Of a stretch of DNA of 64,000 nucleotides, positions 37,958 to 49,737 are shown piece after piece. This stretch comes from Melampsora larici-populina 98AG31 (lineage: Eukaryota > Basidiomycota > Pucciniomycetes > Pucciniales > Melampsoraceae): the NCBI RefSeq assembly GCF_000204055.1, contig NW_006768767.1, positions 1,842,498 to 1,906,497 of the forward strand, written 5' to 3'. A model generated the notes under the pieces. It made no database searches. It was given only the letters and a program-made list of their open reading frames with translations, and was not told the origin of the DNA. Positions within the stretch are counted from its first letter, which is position 1. Each line of letters starts with the position of its first letter. Both the position numbers and the translations under genes were made by a program.

Positions 37958-38270
37958 GGTCGATAAAATTTTACACTCAACAATTTACACTCAATATGGA
38001 GTGTAAAATCACATGAGTGTAAAATTCTACATACGTGGGCGCATTTGCAGTTTTGCACTCAATCTCGCCAAATTTTTGGTGTGCAAAAATTTGGGTGCAA
38101 AATTTTGAGTGTCAAAGTCCACCGTGACATACGCCATTTACAAATTTGCACGTGACTTTTTACACACAATATGATGTGTAAAAAAATAAGGGTGTAAATA
38201 TCTAATTTCACCACCAAATCCCTAATTTTGCCCTTCAATCGCGTTTACACTCCAAAACGGGGGTAAACCC
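37958..38270. repeat. Left terminal inverted repeat of the MULE
   Basis: It matches the reverse complement of about 46920-47232 over nearly its whole length, for example ATTTACACTCAATATGGAGT and TTTTTACACACAATATGATG. It is rich in internal TTTACACTC/GAGTGTAAA motifs that could be transposase-binding sites. Confidence 0.8.
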
Positions 38271-38892
38271 CTCGAATGTTTTTTTTTAAAAGGCTACCCC
38301 AGAAATGGAAATTTACACACGCATCATCAACCCCAACCGCTCGGCTATGGCTAATCCCGGATTAACCGGGCATTCCAATCGGAATTCCCAGCTCTGCAAG
38401 CCCATGCTGAATCCTCATACCTGCACCTCTATTGACAAACTCCACTCATATCAAGGAGTTCACCACTCCCTCATCGATTTCAACTGTCGTACAACCCCCT
38501 CGAACGCTCAAAGGTCAAAGCTCACGGGACTAAGCTCACCTCATCCTAGATGTGATCTTCGGCAGGTTCAAATGACCTATTTGGAACCACATCTCAAGCT
38601 TCCGGAATATCAATACTGACCAATATTCAAACAAACGAACTCGCACTAAGCAAGATGACATGGATCTTGCGTCCACCACCACACCCCAATGGATCCGGTT
38701 TCCAACTGAAGAGGATTGAAACAATACGATCCAAATCAAAGTCCCCTATTCCTCATTCTCACATTGAAGAAACCGTGGTCCTCCTTCCCTTCTTTCCCCA
38801 CCAATTGACGTACTACTGCCAATTGTACCCTTTAATCCAATTTTACAACTTTTATCAAAATTGTCAACTCGACCACATCAAATCCTCTTACC
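38271..38892. other. MULE interior upstream of its gene, before the hAT-2 insertion
   Basis: The open frames here (for example 38305-38619) have no recognised domain. It is likely the promoter side of the MULE gene, now separated from that gene by the hAT-2 insertion. Confidence 0.35.
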
Positions 38893-39039
38893 AACGTCGG
38901 GCCGGTTACGCTACCTTCCGCCGTTATCGCACTGCACCGTAACGTGGTTACGCTATTGGTCGGGGCCGATTTTTAAATCCTACATACCGGTGCGTTATCA
39001 TTTTATGTCACAAATTTTATTTCGGAGTAGATATGCTAA

Positions 39040-39855
39040 CACTACACCAAATGTCATCTTTACCGGGCGGTAAAGAAAACTACTGACATAGAAAAGTCCT
39101 GAGGGAACAGGAAGAGAGCTAAAAATCTGGAAAAATATGCACCTTGTTCCTAGATGTTGGGGCGTCATGATGAGTATTTTTTTGTATTTTACACGCAGAT
39201 ATTGGTTTATGTACTAACAATAAACACTGAAAATCAACAAAAACTCACATGTAACAATACCTGAAATTTGGGTCATGAGTATGAAGACAATATTTTGTGG
39301 TCTAAAAACTTCAATAACTTTTGCAATTCTGCTCCAAATAACTCGATTTTTGGTTCATTCAAAAGCTGAACCATTCTCCTTCACACTTCATAATGTTAGT
39401 AAGGTGCTATCTAGTCATTTAAACACTCTACATATGTTCAAACAGTTCTGCATGAATAGCTCTGTAGGATCTTTTTTAGACCAGCTACAGATGTGATGTC
39501 TCAATGAAAAATGTAGAGGAAAGGCTCAACTTTTTAATGCACTTCAAATCGAGTGATTTGATTCAGAAATGCAAAAGTTATTGATGTTTGAAGATTCCAA
39601 AATCCTGTCTTCAAAGTCAAGGGCCAAATTTCAGGTATTGTTACAGGTGGGTTTTTGATGATTCTCAGCCTTTATTGTTAGTACATTAACCAATATCTGT
39701 GTGTAAAATACAAAAAAATACTCGTCATGACGCCCCAACATCTAGGAACAAGGTGCATATTTTTTCAGATTTTTAGCTCTCTTCCTGTTGCCTCAGGACT
39801 TTTCTATGTCAGTAGTTTTCTTTACCGCCCGGTAAAGATGACATTTTGTGTAGTG
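39040..39855. mobile_element. PIF/Harbinger-type MITE, 816 bp
   Basis: TIRs of about 200 bp begin CACTACACCAAATGTCATCT and are flanked by TAA on both sides (39037-39039, 39856-39858). The central part has no transposase frame. It is nested in hAT-2. Confidence 0.85.
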
Positions 39856-39920
39856 TAACATACTTGTGACAGGTATGTTATGTGAAATAGGTACGTTTCA
39901 CATCAAAACTTTGACTAAGC

Positions 39921-40782
39921 GAATGGAGGCCAATGCACCCACTGGGTGTATGGTCCTTGCCGAATATCAAACTCTACTCACCTCTTTGAGAGCTCGATCG
40001 GCAGCTATTCCACCTGATGACCGCATGCAACCGTTTTTTCAAGCTTGTATCGAACATACAAAGGTGTACTATGAGGAAGCTCTTGGCTGTAACACCCTTC
40101 TCATGGCGGCAATTTGTCACCCTGCCCTTCGCTTACGATTTTTTGAACACGCCCTTGGACCGGAGCATGAGCGAACCTTCCACGCCACCGATTACCTTCA
40201 CACCGAGTTTTCGAAACGCAAGTCGGCACTCAATATTCCCTCCAATTCACCGCAAAGTCCTCGAAGTGAAGCCCCGGAAGCTAGTGTGCCCGATATATAT
40301 CAACTTTATGAGACTGCAACACCTTTGGTAGCTAATGAGCTTGAGCTGTATTTGAAGGGTGAGGACCCCTTGATTTCACCTGGTATGGAGAACAGTCCTA
40401 AGCCTGTTCTTCAATGGTGGAAGGTATGTAGTTTACTTCACTATTTACATATTGTGCGTTTCACTGATCACAGATGTAATTGCCCCATATCCAGGAACAT
40501 GAACATAAGTATCCTGTCCTGGCATCATTAGCATGGGACTACCTTTCGGTTCCAGGTTCTTCAGCTGCAGCCGAGCGGACCTTTTCGGCGGCTGCCGATG
40601 TGGCAACTGCCGTGCGAGGACGTTTGAAGCCTCGCACCATCGAGATGTGCGTAGGGAGTCGCTTGTGGCTACGTGAGGGGGTGCCGATTACTGACGATTT
40701 TGAAGAAGTGGGCTTGGTGATTGAGGCTTGGGAGGAATCTGTCAAGAAGCGATCTAAAGGAAAAGAGAAGGCTCCTACTTAG
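39921..40782 (+). pseudogene. C-terminal fragment of a hAT transposase
   Basis: Two exons (about 39921-40422 and 40495-40782) encode the last third of a hAT transposase: TGCMVLAEYQTLLTSL, then LGCNTLLMAAICHPALRLRF, a QWWK splice junction, and the dimerisation domain SSAAAERTFSAAADVATA, ending in a basic tail. It is collinear with hAT-1 (TGCIILAEYKRV; NWWK; CERTFSAAAD) but clearly diverged. The catalytic and BED regions are missing, so it cannot transpose alone. The fragment could still encode a dimerisation-only peptide. Confidence 0.75.
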
Positions 40783-41255
40783 CCTTCGCCTCCTTCAAAT
40801 TAATAATACTTGATAACTTTAAGTTTTCCTTTCCAAATTTTTGATATGACTTTGCTTTGCTTCTTAAAAAAATTCTTACTCAGTCTCTATAAAATTTCAA
40901 ATAAACGCTGTTAACTTCTTTGTTGTTGAGCAAAGACAAAGTTTCTTTTTTATTCTACTTTAGCTGATCTTGTAGTGGCACAGCCAAAAAAACGTTGCGT
41001 TGTTGCTTTTTCTGCACTGATTCCGTTGCGTTTTTTTTTGTTTCCGGCCGTCCAAAGAATGTATCGTTGCACTGAAATTGAAATATGTGAATTGTGTGTT
41101 GCGTTAGCATCCTGGCCGTGCGGCTTCTGCATTTGAGCAATACGTTACCCAAAATGGCCCGAATAACGTAATGTAGCGCAACGGCCCGACATTGCTCTTA
41201 CCCATCGCTCCCATTCTACCAATTCATCTTAACGTTGCGACTGATTTGTCTGGCC

Positions 41256-44200
41256 ATGTCGGGATATGATTCTGGCGACTCGGAACCTGCCCTCTCTCAT
41301 CCCACCCAGACGGATGGAAACTTCTCAACCAATCCTGTTGTAGCTGACCAGATCACGGCGCAGCCCGATCCCACCCTGTTTGACGATATCACACCCTTGC
41401 CAGATCCAAACAACACAACCTCTGAGACAAAAAAGAAGAAGCGAAACCGTCCTAAGAAGACTGGCAAGAAATTCAAGCAACCTGTTCCATCTAGCGGCAA
41501 ACTGAAGACGTACATAGACCATGGCACCACCTGTGACACTCAAGGGTACCCCATCTATCCCAATGGTGATACGGTATTTGTTCGTGAGGCAAAGGATCAG
41601 ATCACCAACTTCGGTCACGTCTTGTATCCTCACACCCAAAAGAACCGCGGCTCCAAGTCTGGACCTTGGAAGACCATTTGGTTTACTTGCTTGGGGGTTT
41701 TACACTGTGATGATGACGTGTGCGAATATGCTGCCCCACCGCCCACTGGAGAAGGAAAAGCCGCTGAATTGATTGAAGATTAAGTTATTTCTTTCTGATA
41801 AGCATGATCTTTTGGTTCTTGTCCTGATAGTGATTCCCTTGTCAAACCTTACTACGTCCAGGTTCCCCGTTTGCCCAGCTGTCAAATGTAGTGGACGACA
41901 TGTTTGGACTCAATGCCCGGGAACCAGCTGTCGGATCGACATTGAGAAGGAATCTGGCTGGGGAGTACTTTGTCATTCAGGAACCCATATGCATGTGTGG
42001 CCGAGTTCGAAGAAAGCGGATCCTTTGGCGATGTTAGCGCTCAAAGCACAGTTAGTCAAGAACCCAAAAGCAGGCCCGTTGGTTCTAAAAGTGAGTACAA
42101 ACAATGTCTCTGATCTTTTATCCATATCGCCTCAAGGTCCAAGCTAACTTGCACCTTGACTTATCCTTTTCGGTCGGTCAGGCTGGAGCTGGGGCTGGGG
42201 CCACTGTAACCCCACCAGTCACCGAGATACACCCAGCTTTTGGCAATGCTGGCCGACTAGGCTAGTTACGACGCAAAGTACTTGTTGCAAAGGGCCTCAT
42301 GCCTGAAAAAGAATCCAAGGGCGGAGGTGACCGACTCATTTTAGACCTAATGCACTGGGGCCGGTGAGTTTTCCCTATTTCCGTCCTTCTCCTTGCTCTT
42401 TTTGACATTGACTTATTTCTTTCACTTTTTTTGGCCGTTTGTCTTCTAGGAACGGCCTCCGCTTGATATCGACCTCACTCCTAGGCGCCGACGTCCACAT
42501 CACCTTCCAAACCGAGTGGATAGCTGAGCAGCTGGTTCGTCGAGACCAAAACAGAAAGGTATACTCGGGAGGTCTCCTTTTGGATGTCACGTACCGCTTT
42601 TTCCACAACGGGTATCTCCTCACGACTTCGATGTACAACGAGATTATGCACTGCTGGATCCCGATCCAACTGACCTGGATATGGGGACAAGAAGTGAACC
42701 ATTATCGGGCTCACTTCTCTACCCTCCTCAAGCAAATCAAGGAAGCTGATCTGACTCATCACAAACGCGAACTACTGGTCCAACAAGTTGTCGATTTCTC
42801 TGTTGCTCAAAAGAAAGGTTTTGTCACCGCGTACATGGAAGTATTCAACAAAAATGATCCTGCTAAAGCGCTGGACAAGTTGAAGGGGTGCCACGAGCAC
42901 TATTGCCAGTCAATTACTCGTATCACCAAAAACCGCAACGTGGTGGATGCCAGTCAAGTGGTGAAGTCTTGTTTTGATTTCTTTCCTTTTCCAATTGAAC
43001 TCAAAACTTCTTAAAACTAACAGTCGTCTCTATCTCTTTTGCATAGAAAAACTTCAAATTCTTGGCTCTGGACCTCCTTGAACCAGACCAACCGAATGGA
43101 ATGTGCTTGGGTGATAAATTTGATCAACTTGCCCGACTCTTTCCCAAATCGAATCCTTGGCTTGATTGGTGGAACACAGCCGACATCCATGCAATGTTGT
43201 TCTGTGCGCGCCCACGTCTCCCGTTGGACGACCCTCCACTCCCTGGACATGAATTTGAAGGCAATCTCCCTGACACCACCAACGGCCAAGAGTCGATGCA
43301 TCGACAGTACTACATCTTAACGTAGGTCATGATTTTCGTAGCAATATGAATTCAGATGGCATCTTACACACATCTCACTAATCACCGATATGGGTCCAGT
43401 TCTGGCCACTGTACCTGTCAGCCCTGAGTACATATACATGTACCCAAAACTAACTTGCAATAAAGAATTATCATATACAAACCTAATTACATATACATAC
43501 GGCCAATAGACAGTATGTAACATGTAATAAAACACATAACAATATTAATTACATATACATCTACACTTAAAACCACATGTAGTATGTTATAAAACATCAT
43601 TAACACCTCATAACTCAGTGTCAAGAGTTAAAATGCTTTGGTTTCAAATGCTTATACTACATAATATACTTAGTGTGTATATGTAATTAAGCATAATTAA
43701 TAATGATCATAACAATCATTAACAACAAACCCTAAACCAATGTTGTGATACAAACAAATACCACTACAGTTAGGTTTAGAGAGGAGAGTATATAATCCCC
43801 TCCTCTCTCAGCATTCAAGAAAATCCCCCAAGCAATTTATTACACACATCTTTTAAAGAACCCTTTAAAGTTCAATTGAAGTACATAATCAAAAGTCTTA
43901 TAATAATAAGACTAGTGATTCACTTCATATCTTTAAAGCAGCTTCCTGACTAAAAGATAAAGTAATCTCTTTCTTCCCCTTTCTGGATCCTCTACTTTCC
44001 CTAAGTAGAACATTTCTAGGTTAGTGACCTTCCAATTAAATTCAAGGTTAGTTACCTCTTGAACAACTACAGGATAGTGACCTATATCAACTCACAGGTT
44101 GATGTACCTTCTGAACAACCGTAGGTTAGTGACCTATATCAACTCTCAGGTTGGTGTACCTTCTGAATAACCATAAGTTGGTGACTTTGTAACAACCAGA

Positions 44201-46498
44201 CTAGTGACCTTCACCTCACTCTTTAATCTGTTACTTTAAAGATTAAAGGAGGGCCTTGGATCCAGCCTTTGTACTTTATAATAATTATTAATTATAAATC
44301 AAACCTCCTTTCAAGGAGTCATGTAACTGTAGTCTGTCTGGACTTATCCAAACAGACTATCAGTCTCTTTTACTTTCTTTCTTTTCTTTATTTCATTTTG
44401 TAAATACTACACATTTGAAATAAAGAATCAAATTTCATTACTACACTACCCATTTTCCAACTTTAGTGAGCATAGAGCACTCTCAAAGAGTACCCAACCC
44501 TCACAGTACCCTCATTGAAGGTTTTGTTCAACTTCTACTCTTTGTCGAATCTCTGAAAAGGGACTATGATCAACTATGACAAGGCATCCCAGTCAAGTAC
44601 GGTGCAAATTGGACGTCCGTGGTTGAAACCTTGGGCTGGTCCAAGGAGCGGACCCGACGCCAACCAGATGTCAACGATGGTCGTCCACCCAACACAACTG
44701 ATGCCCTTCTTGGCCCCAAGAAGGCTGGACGCCCAGCAGGATCCGCCAACATCAATCAAGATCCCCACTCATCTTATCAGTCGTATTCAGCGAGCACCAG
44801 TCCCGGCAATCTCAACCAATGCTGGGAAACCGCTGTCATGGAATCACTCTTCCCAACTTTTTCGCCAATGTGGATCAAAGGCTTGAAGGGAAAGAGTAAG
44901 GACATAACTGCCAAACTCATCCGGCATTACTCAGCCAGGCTTACAGCAGAGATGCACGGTGGTATTCACATCAAATCGGTCTTAACACGAGGTCTCAAGT
45001 CACTTCAATCAGCCGTCCAACTTTTAGCACCCAATTCATTCATCACCGATTCTTTTTGCTGCGCCGATGGTTTCATTGAGCACTTCCTGAATGCCTCTGA
45101 ATGCAACTCTCCTTCTTTGATTGGACAGTTCTTCGCTTATAACCTCACTCGTGACTATCAATGTACACAATTCGACGGCCATCAACACTCTGAAATCAGT
45201 GTTTGAACGACTGTTATGCTAACCACGGATCTCTTCCAAGAGGCCAACTTGCCCTACTCGGACGTCACGAAACTGGTGTCCATCTGGCAGACTGAGGGTC
45301 TTTTTTCTACAAACCCACGTTGTTGCCCCACGTGTCTCACCACCCACCATCAGCAGCAAGGTAACTTGTCTATTCCAAATGCAGCTTCTCAGATCCACGA
45401 CGATGTTCAAGTACTATCTGTCGATCCCACTGCCAATGTACCTCGATTGTTCGAACGGAACATTTTGGATTTCACTAAGAAGCCTATGAACGTTTATTTC
45501 CACCTTGGAAACGTGGCAGGATTAGCAGGAGATGAACGTGACAGCTTCATGGGGGATATGGACTGGCCTGAATGTTTTGTTCTCAACAACATCAAGTATG
45601 AGATAGTTTCGCAAGGGTTTTGGGCTTCCCATCATTATTGGTGCAAGCTCGTCAGATACCTTGATGGTGCACGTGGGGTATGGTATTTCAATGATCGTAA
45701 AGATGATGGTCAATCCCAACTTCTCGGTAGGGATCTAGGGTTGATCTCGGGGGCCCAACCCCATACCAGTTGGTTAGTATACTCACGCCAGCCTACAACC
45801 GAAGAACGCACAATCATTGAGCGCGGCGTAGCTAAAATAGCCAACAAAAACCCGGATGCACCAGGCGATGTTCCGTTTGTTTCAACCAAGGACTTGGAGG
45901 GTCTTGAGGAGCAAATGTTAGAAGTAGAACACTCTGCTCCTTCAGCTGCATCCGTGCGTGTTGGCAGCAACAAGGCCAAGGATGCTTTCAAAACACTTGG
46001 TAAGTTTCATCTGAAAGTTTTGCTTTTATTTACATTTATTCCTAACATATTTCTGTTCCCTCTAGCTGTCACCCAAGTGAAGACTGAAGGGACTGATGAC
46101 GTATGCACAATTGCGCCTGCGCCAAATCAAAGTAAGTCACACTGCCTAATGATTTATCGTAAGTCTTATCCCACTGACCATTTGGAATTGGTTTCGCAGT
46201 GTCAAACTATATGAGCAATGTGCCCGAAAGTGTTGAAGACTCACCACCTACCTTGGAACCTAGCGGTACTGACACTGGAGCGCTGCACATCCGTGTCAAG
46301 CAACCTGTACCACCACCAGATAGGCCCGTCAACCCTTCGGCTCCTTCTGCTTCCAAAGTTGGCACGGCACCCAAGAAAGCAACCAACTCAAAGAAACGTG
46401 CTACCCCTCAAGTAGTTCAAGTTCAGGGAAATGATGGGGATGGGGTGGTCAAGAAGCCAAAAGCTTCAGCTAAGCCTAAGGGGAGGAAGGTAAAATAG
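41256..46498 (+). pseudogene. MULE DDE transposase fused to a USP (peptidase C19)-like domain, inactivated
   Basis: Exons from the ATG at 41256 (MSGYDSGDSEPALSH) chain to a stop at 46498. In order: a basic Lys-rich region; a Cys/His-rich DNA-binding-like module (FTCLGVLHCDDDVC; CPAVKCSGRHVWTQC; HSGTHMHVW); the transposase core (GGLLLDVTYRFFHNGYLL, first Asp; NLPDTTNGQESMHR, the MULE-style TN..ES with the last acid); an AT-hook-like KKAGRPAGS; then a C19-like protease. The latter has a Cys box (NQCWETAVMESLF, 44818-44856), an insert with CPTC, and a His box (ASHHYWCKLVRY...VWYFNDRKDD, 45628-45713) followed by WLVYSR. A Lys/Pro-rich tail ends it. Defects: TAG at 42263-42265, TGA at 44577-44579, TGA at 45204-45206, and a solo LTR at 43416-44505 inside an exon. 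The fusion is read across the LTR. Function is inferred. Confidence 0.7.
43416..44505. mobile_element. Solo LTR, 1090 bp
   Basis: It starts TGTCAGCCCTGAG and ends CCAACCCTCACA (TG...CA), flanked by the 5-bp duplication GTACC (43411-43415, 44506-44510). Removing it with one duplicate restores the transposase frame (CTTCTGGCCACT / CTCATTGAAGG sides). Its interior is AT-rich, with about two and a half copies of a ~58-bp unit around 44030-44190. There are no gag/pol frames, so it is a recombined LTR. Confidence 0.85.
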
Positions 46499-46919
46499 TT
46501 TTGATTGCTTGATATCTTGTTTTAGTACATCTTTCTTTGTCGTGATACATGTATTTATATGTACCAACCAAATGTCTACTTGGCTAGGATCGCAATGGTA
46601 AGCGCGGGAGTTGTGTTTCTTTCTTCCTTTGTTTTGTCTTGTGTGTTTAAATGGCGGGCCTTGTTGATGGAATGTAACTTGGCCAATTAAGTGGTGGAAT
46701 TGTGTTGATGAGAAAAGTGAGCAAAGTGAGAAAAGTGAGATGAGAGTGAGTTATGTGCCTGGAAGGAGATCTCCAAAAGGAAATCTCAAAAATAAAACAC
46801 TTATAGGAGGAAAAGTTATTTCCTCCTCACTTTTCCTCCTATAAGTTTCAAATATTTTACACACAAAGTTAAAGTGTAAAATCACATTTGGGGGGTGGAT
46901 TATTGCTTATTTACATTCC

Positions 46920-47232
46920 GGGTGTTTGCACTCCTTATTGTGTGTAAGAGGATGGAGGGCAAAATTAAGGTTTACGCGGTAAAAATACAAATTTGCACAC
47001 ATGTCTTTTACACATCATATTGTGTGTAAAAAGTTCGCGCGCAATTTGTAAATAGCGCATGTCAAGGTGGAATTTTACACTCAAAATTTTACACGCAAAT
47101 TTTTGCACCCCAAAAATTCGGCGAGATTGAGTGCAAAACTGTAAATGCGCCCACATATGTAGAATTTTACACTCATGCGATTTTACACTCCATATTGAGT
47201 GTAAATCGTTGAGTGTAAAATTCTCTTAACCG
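46920..47232. repeat. Right terminal inverted repeat of the MULE
   Basis: It mirrors 37958-38270. The outer end reads GAGTGTAAAATTCTCTTAAC followed by CG and then the CTTAACTAAG flank. Confidence 0.8.
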
Positions 47233-48511
47233 CTTAACTAAGCCCCCTGTGCAGAGGTCAAATGTGAGGAGTCAGATTCTGTTTGGCTGCCTCTACACTA
47301 AAGGTAAGGTAGAAAAGGAATTGTGTAGTCTTGAATTGATAGAGCCAAGTTGATACTACAAGCAAAGATTAGTCAGATGATTGCTTCAAAATTTCTGGCC
47401 TGTTTTGCTACTTGTTGCTGACATGAACATGCCAGGTGAGTAATACAATTGGTACAATTTGAAAAGCAAGTTAAAAGGAAAGGAAAGGTGGTGGTCAAGT
47501 CAAATTTGTATTGCACTGAGGGGTGGGTGAGGTGGTAAGCAGGTTTGGGTGACTCTGTGTGATCAAGCATCAGATGGGATTATGCAAGCCGTGTTGTCAA
47601 TCACTGGTGCATATGGCAGACCAGTTGGACTTGAGAGTCAGATCCCAGTCAGGTTCCTTGAGACCAGAAGACAATATTGATCTGGGGTGGGGCAAGACAC
47701 AGGTGGAGGTATTTTGCCGGGTCAAAAATGTTGAGATCAGCTCAATAATTTGTTAGCTTTTCCAGAAAGACAGTAAACAAATCTCACACATTGGATGTAT
47801 CAAAAACAAAAAACACATACAACTTTTCAAGACTCATTAATTTGACCACTTGATCTTTCTTCTTTCAAATTGCAATTCTCTATATCTTTTAATAGCTTTC
47901 TCTCTTTCTTCTCCAGTATTTGTTGTGCATTAGAAATTGGTATTTTTTAAATTCATTAGGTCCTTTCTTTAAAGAGTCTTTTTAAATCTATTGGTGGTTC
48001 CATTACTATATCATTTAAAGGAAATTCCCAATTTTCTTTTGAGAATTTGACATGCCGTTCACAAGAAGGGAAGGCAGCATTGGTTCAGTCATTGATATAT
48101 TGTTTGTGGTGTATTTGTAAGTTGATGGGACTGTTTTGATTTCAAAGCTTCATGACTCCAGATGACACTGGGTGTCACTTGATTGTTGAGGATGGACACT
48201 CAAAGATATTCAAAAGATCTGATGACCAATATAGTTATTAACAATGGCTAAATATACATCTATGTATATCTATTACCACAGGTGAATCAAAATTCAGGCT
48301 TACACTACACCACCAACATAGATACCTCAGGACACGGAATCCAAGGCATCATTGGATGCAAATCCCCAGACAGATCTTGTCAAAGAATTTAAGTCCAATG
48401 ATACTTTGTATTGAAAAATCTGAGGTAAATTTGTTGGCTGTGCTACCAGTGGTCTGCAGTCATCCATTGAATCTATGTGGGACTGTGTTGACCGTGTAAG
48501 GGAAACTTTTA

Positions 48512-48656
48512 GGGTGTGTTCACTTAAGCAATTTCTGGTGAGAAATCACATTCTGCAAAATTTCAAGTGTCTATTTGGTTGTGCATTTTTCATTTTTGTG
48601 TTAAAAAATTTACAGAATGTGATTTCTGGTCAGAAATTCCTCAAGTGAACATGCCC
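48512..48656. mobile_element. Tourist-like MITE, 145 bp
   Basis: TIRs of about 44 bp start GGGTGTGTTCACTTAAGCAA (left) and GGGCATGTTCACTTGAGGAA (right, reverse strand), with TTA on both sides (48509-48511, 48657-48659). The GGG..TGTT terminus and 3-bp duplication are typical of PIF/Harbinger MITEs. Confidence 0.85.
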
Positions 48657-48675
48657 TTAGTTTTTTTTGAAAATT

Positions 48676-48724
48676 TTGAACCAAGGGATCTCTTGCTGAG
48701 AAGCAGGTGCTCTCCCTGACCACT
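48676..48724 (-). other. tRNA-like relic
   Basis: On the minus strand, AGTGGTCAGGGAGAGCACCT looks like a D-arm with A-box, TGCTTCTCAGCA like an anticodon arm, and TTGGTTCAAA like a T-arm B-box. The acceptor stem and the 3' end of the T-arm are not recognisable. It is a degraded tRNA or the head of a tRNA-derived SINE, not a functional tRNA gene. Confidence 0.3.
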
Positions 48725-49737
48725 TTTAAAAAAAAATGAAATTTGAAATTTGATGAGCTGGAAATCTAAGATTTCCTCTACTAAATTGCAATACCTTCTG
48801 TGCCAAAATCCATATTTCATATAAGTCCCTTGTGCCTTGGGCATCACTTGATATGTTAGACCTCTGCACAAGGAACTTGGTTGAGTTGAAATTTTCCCTA
48901 TAAATTAATTGTTAGTGTTCTATAGCCTGCGGTTGTACACTGAGGTCCATTCCAGGAAGAAGGGAAGGGACTTCGGGTGCAGGAAGGAATCACGGGTCGG
49001 AGATGTCACGCCCGTTTGGTTGACATCAGACCTCGACTGATTTGGAAGAAATAGAAGATGTGAAATATTTTTTTTTTTCCCACTTCCATCTTCTGGATTT
49101 CTTCCTAGCCGCACCTGCACTTCCTCAGCAAGTAGCATTCTTTTCTAAGAACTCTCCTTATAGAAAATTTTAGAAAAAAACCCACCCTCCTCCCGGGTTG
49201 AGAAGTAGAACCTTCTCAGGTCTGTTCTCGCCCCACAGGTGGTGTTTCTCGAAGACGAGTCTATTCAGGCTCCTTTCCGAGCACCATCACCCTTTGGGGC
49301 CATCCCCACACCACGCAATGATTATTGAGTCTTAGGCAAAGACTAGGATCATAGGTGGAAGGATAGGCTTGGGGAGTTTCAAGCAAACTCTACCCGGAGG
49401 TTGAACTCAGATGGTAAAAGTCCAGAGTTTCACAAACTCCTTATGATTCACCTCACACTACTTGCTTCCCTGATGAACGAGGAATGGACGTACATACATA
49501 ACATAACGTAACATAATCGTCTCTTTGCTTCAAACATAATACAAATATTCAATCAACCGAACTTACATTTATTCAAATAAATCACATCAAAGATTTCTAC
49601 AAACAATGATAAAAATGGTTGGAAAACAATAAAATAATTCAAATAAATAAAATTTAATAATAATGCATCATTAGAGATTTCAATAAATGATGCTTCAAGA
49701 AAGAAAAGAAGAAAAAAAGAAAACATTTCAAACATTT

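Larger units (their letters stand above)
38893..41194 (+). mobile_element. hAT transposon 2, internally deleted (2.3 kb with nested MITE)
   Basis: Termini AACGTCGGGCCGGTTACGCT (left) and CAATGTCGGGCCGTTGCGCT (right, reverse strand) are flanked by CTCTTACC on both sides (38885-38892, 41195-41202), an 8-bp duplication typical of hAT. Only the C-terminal part of a transposase remains (39921-40782). A MITE (39040-39855) sits near the left end. It lies within the MULE, upstream of the MULE gene. Confidence 0.85.
37958..47232 (+). mobile_element. Mutator-like (MULE) transposon, 9.3 kb, with nested insertions
   Basis: Long inverted repeats (about 300 bp) are highly similar by eye: left 37958-38270, right about 46920-47232. 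Both hold many GAGTGTAAAA / TTTTACACTC motifs and the block GGGCGCATTTRCAGTTTTGC. Each end is bordered by CTTAACTAAG (37948-37957, 47233-47242), a 10-bp direct duplication in the 8-11 bp range of Mutator elements. The core codes for a MULE-type transposase with a protease-like C-terminus (41256-46498). Three insertions inflate it: hAT-2 (38893-41194, itself carrying a MITE) and a solo LTR (43416-44505). Without them it would be about 5.9 kb. CTTAACTAAG also occurs elsewhere in the window, so the duplication claim needs an empty site. Confidence 0.75.
47243..49737. other. Gene-free region with small repeats
   Basis: I see no coding gene between the MULE and multicopper oxidase B. It contains the MITE at 48512-48656 and a tRNA-like relic on the minus strand (48676-48724). 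GC-richer unassigned sequence lies around 49150-49460. The last 200 bp are AT-rich and probably form the oxidase B 3' flank. Confidence 0.4.

Noticed and set aside
38305..38619. 104-codon frame inside the MULE
   Set aside because: No domain; it lies between the TIR and the hAT insertion and overlaps a frame on the other strand.
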